Shown here: positions 34,871-47,268 of the stretch, in pieces | Numbering within the stretch: the first letter of the stretch is position 1 | Layout: each line of letters opens with the position of its first letter | Source: Takakia lepidozioides | Lineage: Eukaryota; Streptophyta; Takakiopsida; Takakiales; Takakiaceae | Assembly (NCBI GenBank): GCA_030704615.1 | Contig: CM060734.1 | Coordinates: forward strand, 28,474,042-28,538,041 | Length of the DNA: 64,000 nucleotides | Reading direction: 5' to 3' | Position numbers and translations under genes: made by a program | The notes under the pieces: generated by a model | Told to the model about the DNA's origin: nothing | The model's input: the letters and a program-made list of their open reading frames with translations, nothing else | The model's database searches: none

Positions 34871-36981
34871 CCCACAATGCTTGTTTTCTGGTGAGAAATT
34901 TGGCCACACACGGCCTGTCTGCCATGCTCAAACTCCATCGTTTCATGCCTCTCTCTTATATCAATTTGAATGAACAACCCTGCAGGAGAAGATGCAAAGT
35001 GTGGCGGAGGAGATCCCTTCGGGGCAGGGGAAGGAGATCATTGTTGACGTTGACGATGAGTTCTATGAAAGCAAAGCCGCTGAGATGCTGGGGGGTCAGA
35101 AGGTAAACTCTCAGCTTGTGGTGCAAAGTATGTTTGCCCCGGGTGGGAGGTTGAAGATTCCCCTGTGTAGGTTGGTTTCATGCCCGTCGTTCGTCCACCC
35201 CTCATCAAGGACATTCAAGCTGGAGGCCGAGTTTGTTCATGGGTATTTGGATGGATCCGCAGTCTTTTACGTTTCTACAAAGGATTCCAGAGGCAATGAG
35301 CTCCTTGTGGATGAGTCAATCGTGGACTCCTGGGATCCCATTTGCAGACAGGTGAACGAATCCTTCGAACTTCTTCTCTCCAGGAAACCTTCCACCCGGG
35401 CATTCTCAGGGAAGATTTTCACATTTGGGATGGCAACCACCGGTTTGCTTGCATGGATGGCTGTCATTGGGAGGTTGCACTCACAGGAGAAGAGTGGCAT
35501 TACTCTGTTCGATCAATGGCGCTGGATTGTGACGGGAACATGATGGGTCTTCTGACGGCAATGAATGATGTGAACAGGTTGGTTTTTCATTCTACATGTT
35601 CCACTTGTGGTTCCGTGGTTCTTTTGATTCAAGTCCTTGAATTTCATTCTGACTTTCAGATATCATTCTGAGGGATGGAGACATTGCATGTCAAACGAGT
35701 CTGGTTCACACACTGTATAGGATACAAAGGATCGGGCAGATGCCCTTGACCAACTTCAAGACCATCCTTTCAGCAGAGACGTACAAGAGTGCGAAAACTC
35801 CAAGGACATCGGAAACGTGGTACTCGGTGACCCGTGAGGCTTTCATGGAGTACATGGTACACGATGAGATACATCTTCTTTCATCTGGCCTTTCCATATT
35901 CCTGCTTCCACATGTTTGTTTCTGTTTGTTTCCCTTGACCTTGGGTTGATGCAACTCTCGTGCATTCCCTTGCAGCAAGACATTGCAGATGCAGGGGAGC
36001 GTGGCAAACTAGAATACTACAGCTCAACCCCTGAGGAGAGAAGGACAGCAAAGGGGGTTGAGAGTCACATCCAGAAAGAGATGACCGCTACAAGAATGAC
36101 TATAATGAGTGCTTTTGTGAAGCAGTTGAGAATTGCCGACCCATCATTCGGATCGCAGTTTCTCCTGGAGATAAAAAACCATTATAACAAGCCAGGCAAG
36201 CCAGAGATGGCCCAGGAGAAGTTGCACAGGTTGTCTACCGACGTTGTGTCTTCAGAACAGAAGGTGAAGTGGCTACAGATATGGAACTCCGATCCCACAG
36301 TTAGGGATACCCATATGTTCCCCAGGCCGGAGAAAGAGAAGAAGACCCAGCGTGTCATTCCTGTCAGTGACAATGTGCTGGACACATGGCTTCACAAGGC
36401 CACTTACTGGAGCCAGGTGTGATGTCCTTTCCTGTGTCACTTTCTTTTCTCTTTTCCTGTCCTTCTCTTTCCATTGCCTCTTACATTCGTTGTGATTGTT
36501 TTTGGGTCCATTCTTGCATTTGAATTGTTTTGCAATTGGAAGAAAGGGCCCGGTCGGTTCTGCATACTCAGCTGGCTGACTATGGCATCACTATGACAGC
36601 ACCGAAGGTCTCCTTCGAAGCATACATGAGGAAATGGAGAGCCACAGTGTGGCACTCTTGTTTCTTTAGAGAGTTCAGCAAGGAGGGTGGCATCAGTCAA
36701 ACAAATGACCTTGACCAGCAAGAAAAATGAGAGGAAGCCTGGAAACAATGCCTTTACAAGTGCACACCCTGGGCCGTTCAGGCTACTTAGTGTGCTATGG
36801 TTGCAATGTACTGTGCCGCATACTGTTTAAGGGGGTCTTCCTGGTGTGATGGAAAAGCTGAGAGACAATAATTGCATTGCATAATGAGGCTGTCTCTGTT
36901 CCTGCAGGTACATAAAGTTTGTTCTCATGGAAGAGAATTGCTTAGACAAACATCCAGATTTTGTGGACCTTTGGCTTGTCC

Positions 36982-36986
36982 CTGCT
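36982..36986. repeat. Target-site duplication CTGCT (left, Gypsy)
   Basis: Directly before the left LTR; repeated at 43,920-43,924 directly after the right LTR. Confidence 0.93.
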
Positions 36987-37708
36987 TGTCGCGGCCCTTT
37001 GCCTTGAGGGCAGGGGGGGTCGGGACACAAGAGGGGCTGCCCCTGTGGTGGGGGCAGTAGCAACGATAGGTACGGGGGCTGAAGCACCCTTGAGTGCCCA
37101 AGGCACTCAAGGAGGCGGAGGCGCTCACTAGGTGGAGCCCCGCACACCGGGTTGCGGTGGGGGTGGCTCCACAAGGGGTGGTGGTAGCTTAGCGGGACTT
37201 AGTGGGGGTGGCATAGGACTCACCATGGGGTGGAGACCTCGAGGTGGGAGTCGTGGGGAGTCTTGGGACTCATCACGGTCCATTGGGGCCGCGGTGAGTG
37301 GGCCAAGACTCACCGCGACTCACCACCGGGAATCGAGGGTCTTCATGGTGGTTCGCCATAAAATGGCATGGCTGGTTCTGAAACCCCCGCAGATAGCTAC
37401 AGAAGTATATATAGGGAGTAGTAACCCGAGAACGGTGCAAGCCCGTTGGTGACCAAAAACTAGTGAGTAAGCGAGCGAGCCGGAAAGCGACCAAAGAGTG
37501 GGGAGCTCTTCCGGACTGCCATACCAAAGGGAATTCCCGCTGGTTCCCAATGGTGGAGGGTTTTGGGAGAACAAAGGGGGACCGGTTATGCCCCGGTGAG
37601 CAGCCAAAGCTCCAAGTTGGCCCGGCGGCCAGGTTGGGAGTCAGGCGCGCGCATCAAAGCGAGTAACTATGACTTGAGGGGGAGCTTACCGAAGGGAGGT
37701 GCGCGACA
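36987..37708 (+). repeat. Gypsy left LTR
   Basis: TGTCGCGG...GCGCGACA; contains a tatatatagggag TATA-like box near 37,408, followed by the presumed transcription start region. Confidence 0.95.
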
Positions 37709-37763
37709 CTTGGTATCAGAGCTTAGAGTTCAGTACGCGATCGTCCTTGGGATTGGCCTCATC

Positions 37764-40700
37764 ATGGGGTCGGGCAAACCAAAGCGAAAGCGGAACGGCC
37801 CAAAAGATGATGATCCTGGTGAGCCCGATGGGGCGACGTGTCACCGAGGCGGCCGTTTGAGGAAGCGATGAATGTTTCCGAAAACAAGGCCGCTCAGGAG
37901 CGGGAGGAATCCGAGGAGTCGGAGCCCGAGGAATCCTTGAGAGCTCCGACAAACCAAGAGATGCCTCCCATGCCGGCAGCCTTTTGGGAAGGGTTGTTGG
38001 CGCAGTTTGGCGGACGTTGAAAGACGTGTTGAAGGCGGCTAATGCACTTCCACTAAGGCAAAGTTTAAGGTGAAGCCTAAGGAACCCGGCACCTTCGAGG
38101 GCGTTCGAAATCGGAAGGCACTCAACACCTGGCTCCTGGAGCTAGAGCAGTACTTCCGGGCGGCCAAGTTGAGTGACGAGGATCGGGTGGAAGTGGCTCC
38201 CACCTATTTGAGGGGCTATGCTCAACAATGGTGGCAGAAACGCCTTCACGACCGAGGCCCAAGCCCGGAAACCTTGAACTGGAGTGGGTTCAAGGAATTG
38301 ATGAAGAGACAGTTTGTGCCCCTCAACGCATCCTGGCTTGCCCGGGACAAGATGAGGAATTTGAAGCAAACAGATGACATTCGGGGGTATGTCCAGGCTT
38401 TCAATGTGCTGTTGCGAAGTCGCGGACATGGCAGAACCAGAAATGGTCTTCAACTTTGTGGCGGGACTGGCCCCATGGGCCAGGCGGAAGTTGGAGGAGA
38501 AGCCACCCAAGACTTTGAACGAGGCAATTGAGAGGCTGAATGTTTCTCGGATGTCCCTAGGGGTGAAGACAAGGCCGTACGGAGCTGAACCCAAAGAAGA
38601 CCCGGCGGGAAGGTGACTCCTTCCGACCGGAAAAGAAGTGGGATAGGCCACGCGCGACAATGGCACGTGGAAATCGAAGGGAGGGCCTTCACACGTCAAG
38701 GCGGCACCCGGTGCTTCAAAAGGAAAAGCGGGTGGAGCGGCTTATGGCGGACAGAAGGCAACCTTTGATGGAGTGTGTTTCAATTGCGGGGAGCCCGGGC
38801 ACATGGCCAAGAAGTGCACAAAACCCGACAATTGAACATGACTCGGGCAACCACGGAGCTGTCGGAAGATACCATCAGTCGCTTGGTGGAAGCGGTGGTC
38901 GCCAGGACTTGCAAGGTAGGCAACTATTCTTGTGAGTTGTATCAGGAAACTGGCGCCTGCGTAAAGGGAGTCAGTTATTGTTCGTGGATGGGATAATATC
39001 CGGAACTAACGTGTCGTTGTTGGTGGACACAGGAGCGTCGCACTCCTTCATGACGCCGCGGCGGCGCGAAAGTTGGGACTCCCGACAAGTGACGTGGGGG
39101 CCTCTATTGAGGTGCGCTCTGCCAAAGAACCTCAGTTGGCGACAAGGTTGGCGTTTGATGTTCCTCTTCAACTGGGGAGTTGGGAGGGACGTGAGAACTT
39201 CACCATCTGCGAGATCGATGGAGTGGATCTCATTTTGGGGATGACCTTTTTGAGCAAATCCGGAGCGGTCATAGATGGCCGCAAGAGAGTAGTCACGCTG
39301 CCATGTGGGAATGGTGGCGAGGTTTTACGAGTGTCGGAAACGCCCAAATCCGTGGAGGGCGAATAAACCTTCTGTCAGCAAGGAGTGGGCCGTGGAGGAG
39401 GCACACGAGCCCAGTTTTTGCTTTACATTAGAGAAGTGAAAGGAGAAGGCGATGGGGAGCCGAGCCCAGATTGGATCAAGGGGATTTTGGAGAAATACCA
39501 GGATGTGATGCCGGAGGATTTACCAAGCGGCTTGCCACCGCGAAGAGAGTTGACCACAAGATTGAGGTGATACCGGGATCGGAACCGCCTGCCAAGGCAC
39601 CCTACCGGTTGAGCCACAGAGAGTTGGTCGAGCTGAAGACTCAGCTCAAGGATCTAATGTCAAAGGGGTACATCCGGCCGAGTAAGTCACCTTACGGAGC
39701 CCCGGTGCTATTCGCAGACAAGAAGGATGGGACGCTGCGGATGTGTGTCGATTACAGGGCTTTGAATAAGGTGACTATTAAAAACCGGTACCCTTTGCCA
39801 AGGATCGACGACCTTTTCGATCGGGTTGGCAGGAGCGAAGTATTTCAGCCGGATCGACTTGCGCTCCGGCTATCATCAAATTCGGGTGGCGGAAGGAGAT
39901 GAGGAGAAGACCGCGTGCAGGACAAGGTATGGTTCATATGAGTTCTTGGTGATGCCTTTTGGGCTCACCAATGCACCGCGACCTTTAGCACGCTGATGAA
40001 CAGCCTTTTCAGGAGTGGTTGGATGACTTTGTGATCGTGTACATCGACGACATCTTGGTGTACTCGAAAACAAAGGAGGAGCACCTGGAGCACCTCAAAA
40101 GGGTGTTCCAAAATTGCGGAAGGGAAGCTGTATGCCAAAGCTTCAAAGTGCGAATTCGGGGTCACGAAAGTGGAGTTCTTGGGGCATGTGATTACACAGG
40201 ATGGGATCAAAATGGATGACAGAAAGGTGAGGGCGATCTTGGACTGGGAGCCTCCGACTTCGGTCCCGGGAGTGCGATCCTTCCTAGGACTCGCCTCCTA
40301 TTACCGGAAGTATGTGAGAAATTTCGCCAAGATCGCGGGGCCGCTGTCGGACCTTCTGTGTAAATCCAAAGTCTGGGTATGGAACACATTTTGTGGCCAA
40401 GCTTTTGCTGAATTGAAGCAGCGGATGGCGGAAGCTCCAGTCTTGAAAATCCCGGAGTTCGATCGTCCATTTGAGATTCATACAGATGCGTCGGACTTCG
40501 CGATTGGGGGTGTACTTATGCAAGATGGACGTCCAGTGGCTTACGAAAGTAAGAAACTGAATGAAGTGGAGCGACGGTGGCCGACGCACGAAAAAGAGAT
40601 GAAGGCGGTGGTGCACTGTCTTGAGCTTTGGCGCCACTATGTTGGTTCCAACCCAGTGAAGGTGTTCACGGACAATGTCACGGTGAAGTATTTTGCCACG

Positions 40701-42353
40701 CAGCCCAAGTTGTCCCCAAAACAACTTAGGTGGCAAGATACTTTGGCGGTGTTCGACGTGGATATCCAGTACAAACCGGGACGAGACAACGTGGTGGCCG
40801 ATGCTTTAAGTAGAAAAGCAGCAGCTCTTGTTGGTGTACAAGGGCGAGACGACGCTCCAAAGGAAGATCCGGAAGGCTTGGGAAGGATGAGCTGGCGAAG
40901 TCCGTGATGCAGGACTTGAGGATGGGGGTTAAATCGCAGTTCCACTTGCAAAATGGACTGCTCCGGTATAAGCAAAAGCGTCTCTACGTGCCGAAGGGAG
41001 GGATCAGAGATAGCCTCTTGAGAGAATGCCATGATAGCCCGCTTGCGGGCCACGGCGGAGCCAAGCGCACTGCGGCACTCTTGAAGAAAGAGTATTTCTG
41101 GCCCAAACTGAGGGAGGAGGCAGAGGAGTATGTCAAGACATGCACCACATGCCAACAAAACCGGAGCGAGTACAAAAAGCAAGCGGGGCTGTTACAACCC
41201 TTGCCGATTCCAGAGGGGACTTGGGAAAGCGTCTCGATGGATTTCATGACTGCTATGCCGCTGTCAAAAGGATTCGATGCAATCATGGTGGTGGTGGATA
41301 GGTTCAGTAAAATGGGCCATTTCATCCCCACCAAGGAGACGGCAACGGCGCAGGAGACAGGCGACTTTACTTCGCCCACGTCTTAAAGCATCATGGAGTC
41401 CCGAAGGATATTGTCTCGGACCGCGATCCAAAGTTTACGAGTAAATTTGGAGGACACTTTGGAAAAAGATGGGGACGAGGCTGAAGATGAGCACCGCCTT
41501 CCGACCTACGACGGACGGCCAAACGGAAAGAGTGAATTCCGTAGTGAAGCAATTCTTGCGGAATTACGTGTCGGCAGACCAATCAGACTGGATGGAACAC
41601 TTAGACGCGGCAGAGTTCTGTTATAATAACACAGAACACTCCGCAACAGGAGTTTCCCTTTCGTATTGGTCTATGGAAAAGCACCTCTGGTGCCGACAAG
41701 TTGGGCCGCCCAGGACGTTGAGGAACCGGCAGTAGCGGCGGTACTGGAAGAACGCGAGCGTTTGTTGAAGCTCGCAAAGTACAACATTGCCAAAGCTAGG
41801 AAACGGTATGAAAGGCAGGCGAATCGGAAGCGGAGGGAAGTGAAGTTTGAGGCAGGCACAGAGGTCTGGTTGAACATCAAGAATTTCCGACTACCTCCGG
41901 AAGTGAGTCCGAAGTTCGTACCTCCGTATGCGGGACCCTTTCGCATTCGAAGGTTATGAATGAGGATGTGTATGAATTGGAGCTGCCGGCAAACAGCAAG
42001 GTGCACCCAGTATTCCATGTCTCCCTTTTGAAGCCTTACTTCAAAGATGAAGCGTGTCCGAATCGGCATCAAGTGTTGCGTCCGCCACCTATGCTGTTGG
42101 ATCATGAAAATGAACCTGAGTACGAGGTGGAGGCAATACTTAAGTCGAGGAGGTTCAGAACCGAGAAACGGAGTATCTCGTCAAATGGAAGGGCTATCAT
42201 CATGTGGAGGCATCTTGGGTGCGTGCCTCAGAAATGGGAAACGCATCGAGGCGGTTGCAGCTTTCGAAGGGCGACCTCAAAAGCGGAAGAAACGTTGATG
42301 GGGACATCAACCTTGGAGCGTGGGGGAGGAAATGCATGCTTAGCCCGGCTTAG
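37764..42353 (+). pseudogene. Gypsy gag-pol with several frame breaks
   Basis: Gag from ATG 37,764; a CCHC knuckle CFNCGEPGHMAKKC at about 38,770. Protease SLLVDTGASHSF near 39,020. Reverse transcriptase [26 protein letters not shown] and [13 protein letters not shown]. RNase H HTDASDFAIGG. Integrase zinc domain HDSPLAGHGG...CTTCQQNR and core SMDFMTAMPLS, VDRFSKMGHF and RPTTDGQTERVNS. A C-terminal chromodomain lies at about 42,110-42,250, with EYLVKWKGYHHVEASW in one frame. Frame changes occur in gag (about 37,860, 38,430), protease, RT (about 39,850, 40,120) and integrase (about 40,900, 41,400, 41,640). All domains are recognisable but no intact polyprotein remains. Confidence 0.95.
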
Positions 42354-43196
42354 CTAGCTTAGGAATCCGATTGCAAAAACTTGTATTGTACAAAAATTTG
42401 TTATAAAGGAAATGGTTCCAAATGTTGTGCGTCCTATTTTGTTTGGAATGGTGATGCATGGTATGGTTGGCTAGTGTGTAGAATGCATGCTAGCTTATAA
42501 AGTGGAGAGGTAAATTGGGTTAATCGTGTGTTTGCGCAGTGCCGAAATCGGGTGACCCCATCCAAGGGGGCAAGGAAACTTGCGACTTCTTTGGGAGTTC
42601 ACGTGCTAGTGCGCACCTGGCGCGTGCGCGTACTATAACTGCGCTACCGAGGGGGTTGCCTTGTAGTGCGGGCTAACGCGGAAGCTACGTGCTTCCGTTC
42701 ACGTACTATAATCGTGTAGCCTCGGGACGAAGTCGTAGTGCGGCTTCGGCGTGTTCCCGTACCTCAGGCCAGCATTCCAAGGCGGACCCAATTGTAGTGA
42801 TTGGGCGCACGGTTGGTTCAAGGTTATCTTCCTAGTCAAAGAGGGTTCCAGGTGAACCCTTGCTCAAGGTGATGCCAAAGCGGCATCATGAGCGGTCGCA
42901 AGCAATGTTGTTGCAGTAAGGCGATTCGATCCTCGGAGGATCGTTCCTTGGCCTTGAAGTAGGCCAAGAAGAGTGCACTGGGAGGAGCTGAGAGGCTCCA
43001 CCCTTGGCCGGGACTTGGAGGAAGTCGGCCGAACTAGCTAGTGGAGAGTAGAGTCAAGTGTGGGGTTTGGTTCTTTGCCATGGGACGCCATGGTACGGAA
43101 ACAAACTCCTTGATGTGGGACGCCACAACTTGGATGTTCGTTTCTACAAAATGGACAAGTCGATGAGGACATCGACTCCCTGTTGGTAGGGGTGTG
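42354..43196. other. Gypsy 3' non-coding region
   Basis: Between the chromodomain and the right LTR; no gene. It contains several short repeats around gtagtgcg/cgtactata (42,600-42,740). A GGTAGGGGTGTG purine-rich stretch directly precedes the LTR as a candidate polypurine tract. Confidence 0.6.
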
Positions 43197-43919
43197 TGTC
43201 GCGGCCCTTTGCCTTGAGGGCAGGGGGGTCGGGACACAGAGGGGCTGCCCCTGTGGTGGGGGCAGTAGGCAACGATAGGTACGGGGGCTGAAGCACCCTT
43301 GAGTGCCCAAGGCACTCAAGGAGGCGGAGGCGCTCACTAGGTGGAGCCCCGCACACCGGGTTGCGGTGGGGGTGGCTCCACAAGGGGTGGTGGTAGCTTA
43401 GCGGGACTTAGTGGGGGTGGCATAGGACTCACCATGGGGTGGAGACCTCGAGGTGGGAGTCGTGGGGAGTCTTGGGACTCATCACGGTCCATTGGGGCGG
43501 GTGAGTGGGCCAAGACTCACCGCGACTCACCACCGGGAATCGAGGGTCTTCGTGGTGGTTTGCCATAAAATGGCATGGCTGGTTGTGAAACCCCCGCGGA
43601 CAGCTACAGAAGTATATATAGGGAGTACTAACCCCGAGAACGGTGCAAGCCCGTTGGTGACCAAAAACTAGTGAGTAAGCGAGCGAGCCGGAAAGTGACC
43701 AAAGAGTGGGGAGTTGTTCCGGACTGCCAACTACAAAGGGAATTCCCGCTGGTTCCGAAGCGGTGGAGGGTTCTTTGGGAGAACAAAGGGGGACCGTTAT
43801 GCCCCGGTGAGCAGCCGAAGCTCCAAGTTGGCCCGGCGGCCAGGTTGGGAGTCAGGCGTGCGCATCAAAGCGAGTAACTATGACTTGAGGGGGGGCTTAC
43901 CGAAGGGAGGTGCGCGACA
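43197..43919 (+). repeat. Gypsy right LTR
   Basis: Near-identical to the left LTR; followed by CTGCT at 43,920-43,924, after which the interrupted exon resumes. Confidence 0.95.
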
Positions 43920-45651
43920 CTGCTGGCAACCAGACCATGTTTACTACTGGGATCTTGCATGACAGGGGTCCATACCATCTTTCTTCTTGTGGTTGGTATT
44001 TGGATTGCCCTCCTTCTGAGACCCCAACTCCGGAGGTGTCTTTGAGGAGAGAGAATGAGCGTATTGCAGCCACTGCCGCAGCAGCCGACCTCGACATTCA
44101 TGAACGAAATTTGAGGACTCTTGTAGAGAAGGAGCCTCTCGCTCAGGATACCCCGGGTAGAGGAAGAAAGGCAAAGGGAAAAGATGTTGCTGGTGTTGTG
44201 GAGAAAGGAAGGGGTAGAGGGAAGGTGGCACAAGGGCAGGGAAGTGTTGCAGATATTGGCCCAGTGGTGCATGTCCAGCAGACTCCACCGCATGGTAGGG
44301 GATCCGTGAGAAAGAACAAGGGGGTGGTTTGATCCCAAGGACCGTACCATGCAGTGGAACATCCCACGAGGGTCATTTGCCCTACCAGGTTGGAGATGGC
44401 CAACGTCGGGTTCCTTGCCATGATGGAGTCCAAGAAATCTGATTTCAAGGGTGAGCCATCACCAGTGTGGGAGAGGATTGTGGAGTTCCTCGGCACGGTG
44501 TGTGTTCTCTTTTGCTTCTTCTCTGCTGTGGGCATGGATCGTTTCAATCCTCTTGAGTATTCCATTGTAATTTTGTTTGCAGGCTAAAATGACCAAATCC
44601 TGGGTGAACGGGAAGGAGAAGCCATATGCAGCCGAACTCATCATCTTGGGCAACCCTGATGGGTTGGCAGTCCCAGATGTCCCTCCATCGGGTGCTTGTC
44701 CGGGTTGGAATGCTTTTGATGAGCGCTACTGGCGGTGGGTTTTTCTCTTTTGCAATTTTTTCCTGTCCGATGCAGGTGTTTTGGTGCTCATCCAGTGCAT
44801 GGACGTTCGATGTCGCCGTGCACTTGCCAGCTATTTGAAAGCCTCGGGCATGTGAGTCGTGAAGACATGGAATTGTGTGAACAACATGTACCTTATGAAG
44901 GGGGATCGTCCGGGAGAGATGGTAAATTTGCCTTCTTCTTCCTCTTCTTGGTGGTTCTCGGATGGAGTTGTATAGGTCGCTCAAACTCATATGTAGGGGC
45001 CTGATTTTTTAAGCTTCTTAGTTCCTTGTGGATGTCCTGTTCGCAGACTTGTTTGTTTGAAGCTGTTTGTCTCGTCCGAGTGCATCCACCAACGACTCCG
45101 GCCGGCATTGCGGAGTTCACCATCTCTCATGGGGGCAAGTTCATAGACGACAGGAGAGATCCTCCCATGGATGACATGCACCACAACTACGTCGACAGCA
45201 ATGTGTGCTTGCGAAGGGGGAATGGGGTTCCTTGGAGAGGGGCGAGGGAGAGGAGCCCGGCTTTCATTCAAACGATTGTGGAGTGTTGCACCTACACAAA
45301 CGCCAGAGTTCTGGATTTGTCAATGGGCACAGGTTTGTCTCTTCAACATTCACATTTCATGAGGTTTGATTGAGCTTGCACTTTCAGCACTTCCCACCGT
45401 TCCAAATGTGTCTTCAATGTCTGCTTCCTTCATTCTATTCCACTGCAGGTGCTTCGTACCACGCTTGCAAGGCCAGTGCACAACATCTCTTTGGGATTGA
45501 AGGGGATGCTGAGATTTACAAGAACCTCCTGATGGGTTTGGGTGGACACACTTCTCAAGTCCTTCTGAAGCCCCGTCCCGCTGATATTGATACAGAGGAG
45601 ACTTCCGACAAGGAGCTGGACTCCGACTTTGCCTGTGAATAAGTTCAACCT

Positions 45652-46026
45652 GTGGATGCTTGCATTGTTGTTTTAATATCGAGAATCACTGTTCTTGAGC
45701 AAAGTTCACATGGGAGACATCCTCTTCGTTGGACTTGTGCATTGCATCATTGTGTTTCAAAATGGGTTTTTGTCGACATGTGCAGGAGTCCGCGTGCTTC
45801 CACTTACCCTCAGGGCTATCACACCTATTTGGACTTCTTTCCAGTCCTCCTCGGTCTTGCGTGCTACCTGTCTATGCGGAGGCACTCGCAGCAAGCATGT
45901 CCGTTCATGGCACTCGAGTCCACCATCGACGGCCGTGGTAGAAGACGTGGTGTTGGGGCCAGAATCTTTGTGGATGACATAGCACAGGAGGTCGAGACTG
46001 ATTCTGATGACTGTGACTTGATATGA
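45652..46026 (+). other. Unassigned open frame downstream of the methyltransferase-like exons
   Basis: Frames here end with IAQEVETDSDDCDLI, an acidic tail resembling the style of the preceding gene's end (EETSDKELDSDFACE). It may be a further exon, a duplicated tail or chance. I recognise no domain. Confidence 0.25.
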
Positions 46027-46629
46027 AGTTTTCTTTTGGTTTTATTCGGGGCCAAATTTGAAATGGGATGGTTGTTTGTCCTTGTTGTCCTGTTTGCAAT
46101 GTGTGCGTGGAATGCACATTCATGGGAACAAACTATTGTTGGAGAGGGGGTTGCATGGACTGCCCGGATTGTTCCTTCAATCTATTTAGTGTTTTTGTGG
46201 ACCTCACATGACTTGAGTGCATTGCAAAACAAACAAACAACTTTGGTTCGTGTAGAGCATTCTCGCATCATTTGTTGCTCGTTGGTCTCCAAACCATTCC
46301 TGCTAGAAGAATGGTTGGTGAATCCATCACGGTGAAGTCCACCTCATCAAAGAGCGTTCAGGCATTCTCAAATCTAATGAGCATCCATGATGCTCCCGCA
46401 CATACCTGGCATATTCGCAAGGGTGGTGTGTAAGAAAAGATTTCGCAGGGATCCGCTTTAGATGATGTCAGTGTGCACCTCCTCACGACGTACCCACATA
46501 AACTTGTGAGGGCTTGGTATGTTGATAACGTCTGGATGGATGCAATGGATACAATGGATGTAACATATCCACTCTGCATTCCCGGGAAATGGCTGATCAA
46601 CCCGCGGAAATAGGTGACACCCGCGGAAA

Positions 46630-46730
46630 TAGGCCCTGTATGCATGCTGACGTGGTGTGAGCCTGTGCTGGGCTCACGGTTTCCTGGGCTCACAGGCTCA
46701 CGCCTCCAGGCTCACGGAATAGCACCCCCC
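46630..46730 (-). repeat. MULE right terminal region
   Basis: Four GGCTCAC(G) copies inverted relative to the left end, plus two copies of cccgcggaaatagg just inside (46,601 and 46,618). Followed by CTTGAGGCT at 46,731-46,739. Confidence 0.7.
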
Positions 46731-46739
46731 CTTGAGGCT

Positions 46740-47260
46740 TATGAACTCGTTGTTGCAGAGTAAAAGTTTGTCGACTGTAACATGTGCTAATGGCCTCAGC
46801 TTTGAACTCAAGGGTTTCTTCAAACATTATGACTTTAGATGCAAACCTGGTTTTTACAAGAGTCTTCAGCTTGCGAGGCTGTAGGCCAGCCGTCAGAGTC
46901 TATGCATGCTTTATCCCATTCTTGTCGACCATTTCCAGATTTCTTTGTCCAAGTAATAGTCTTTTGTAGCATCCTTGATCGAGACCTCCCTAAATTTCAA
47001 TGAGGATAAGGACGGCGGCCCCACCAGCGGAACTATGGTGTCCAACCAGCAGAATTTGGTGTGTTGCTTGCAAGCTGCTTTGGATTACGCCTGTGGTTTG
47101 GCAGCCATACAATCAAATGGCACATGTTTCTTGTTGTTGTGTCTCTCTACAACAAACGGATCCACTGTACATATTCTGCCCCAACAGGTCATATCCACCT
47201 ATACCATACTAATCACAGCAGATGTGAAGCTTCTCAGTGGCAACTCTTCTTTCATGATTA
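46740..47260. other. Right flank of MULE, no gene recognised
   Basis: No domain in any frame. The PPR fragments start just after it. Confidence 0.4.
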
Positions 47261-47268
47261 AAGACACT

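Larger units (their letters stand above)
36987..43919 (+). mobile_element. Ty3/Gypsy chromodomain retrotransposon (6.93 kb, defective)
   Basis: Two LTRs of 722 and 723 bp, each starting TGTCGCGG and ending GCGCGACA, flanked by CTGCT. A Met-tRNA-type primer site (TGGTATCAGAGC) starts two bases after the left LTR, at 37,711. Pol order is protease-reverse transcriptase-RNase H-integrase-chromodomain, the chromovirus order. The LTRs differ by only about 2-3 percent by eye, so the insertion is recent. It lies in an exon of the MULE cargo gene in the same orientation. Confidence 0.96.
34986..45642 (+). pseudogene. ParB-like/DNA methyltransferase-like gene, disrupted by Gypsy insertion
   Basis: Exons by GT-AG sites: 34986-35577 (frame break between 35,340 and 35,385), 35673-35856, 35976-36416, about 36532-36730, 36909-36986 plus 43925-44498, 44582-44730, 44777-44921, 45052-45328, about 45450-45642. 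N-terminus: ParB/Srx-like fold with LKIPLCRLVSCPSFVHPSSR and FHIWDGNHRFACM. A helical middle follows (QKVKWLQIWNSDPTVRD). C-terminus resembles motifs X and I of N6/N4 DNA methyltransferases: SPAFIQTIVECCTYTNARVL, DLSMGTG, ACKASAQHLFGIEGDAEIY. A catalytic DPPY-type motif is not clear; LDCPPSE just after the insertion is the only candidate. Other lesions: TGA for Trp at 44,330, and TTTTGCAA where an acceptor TTTTGCAG is expected (36,530). Probable role was DNA binding and base methylation for the element; it is now non-functional. Confidence 0.75.
29403..46730. mobile_element. Mutator-like DNA transposon carrying a ParB-methyltransferase gene
   Basis: 17.3 kb in total, about 10.4 kb without the nested Gypsy element. 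It is bounded by CTTGAGGCT duplications. The left end (29,403) reads cagcgtagctacggcgtgagcc and has CGTGAGCC again at 29,431. The right end has four inverted GGCTCAC(G) copies (46,671, 46,687, 46,695, 46,709). Inside are a minus-strand MULE transposase (30.0-33.4 kb), a hairpin array (34.0-34.9 kb) and a plus-strand ParB/methyltransferase-like gene (35.0-45.6 kb). The terminal similarity is imperfect, so the exact terminal inverted repeat length is uncertain. Terminal structure, duplication length and transposase type all agree with a MULE. Confidence 0.82.
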
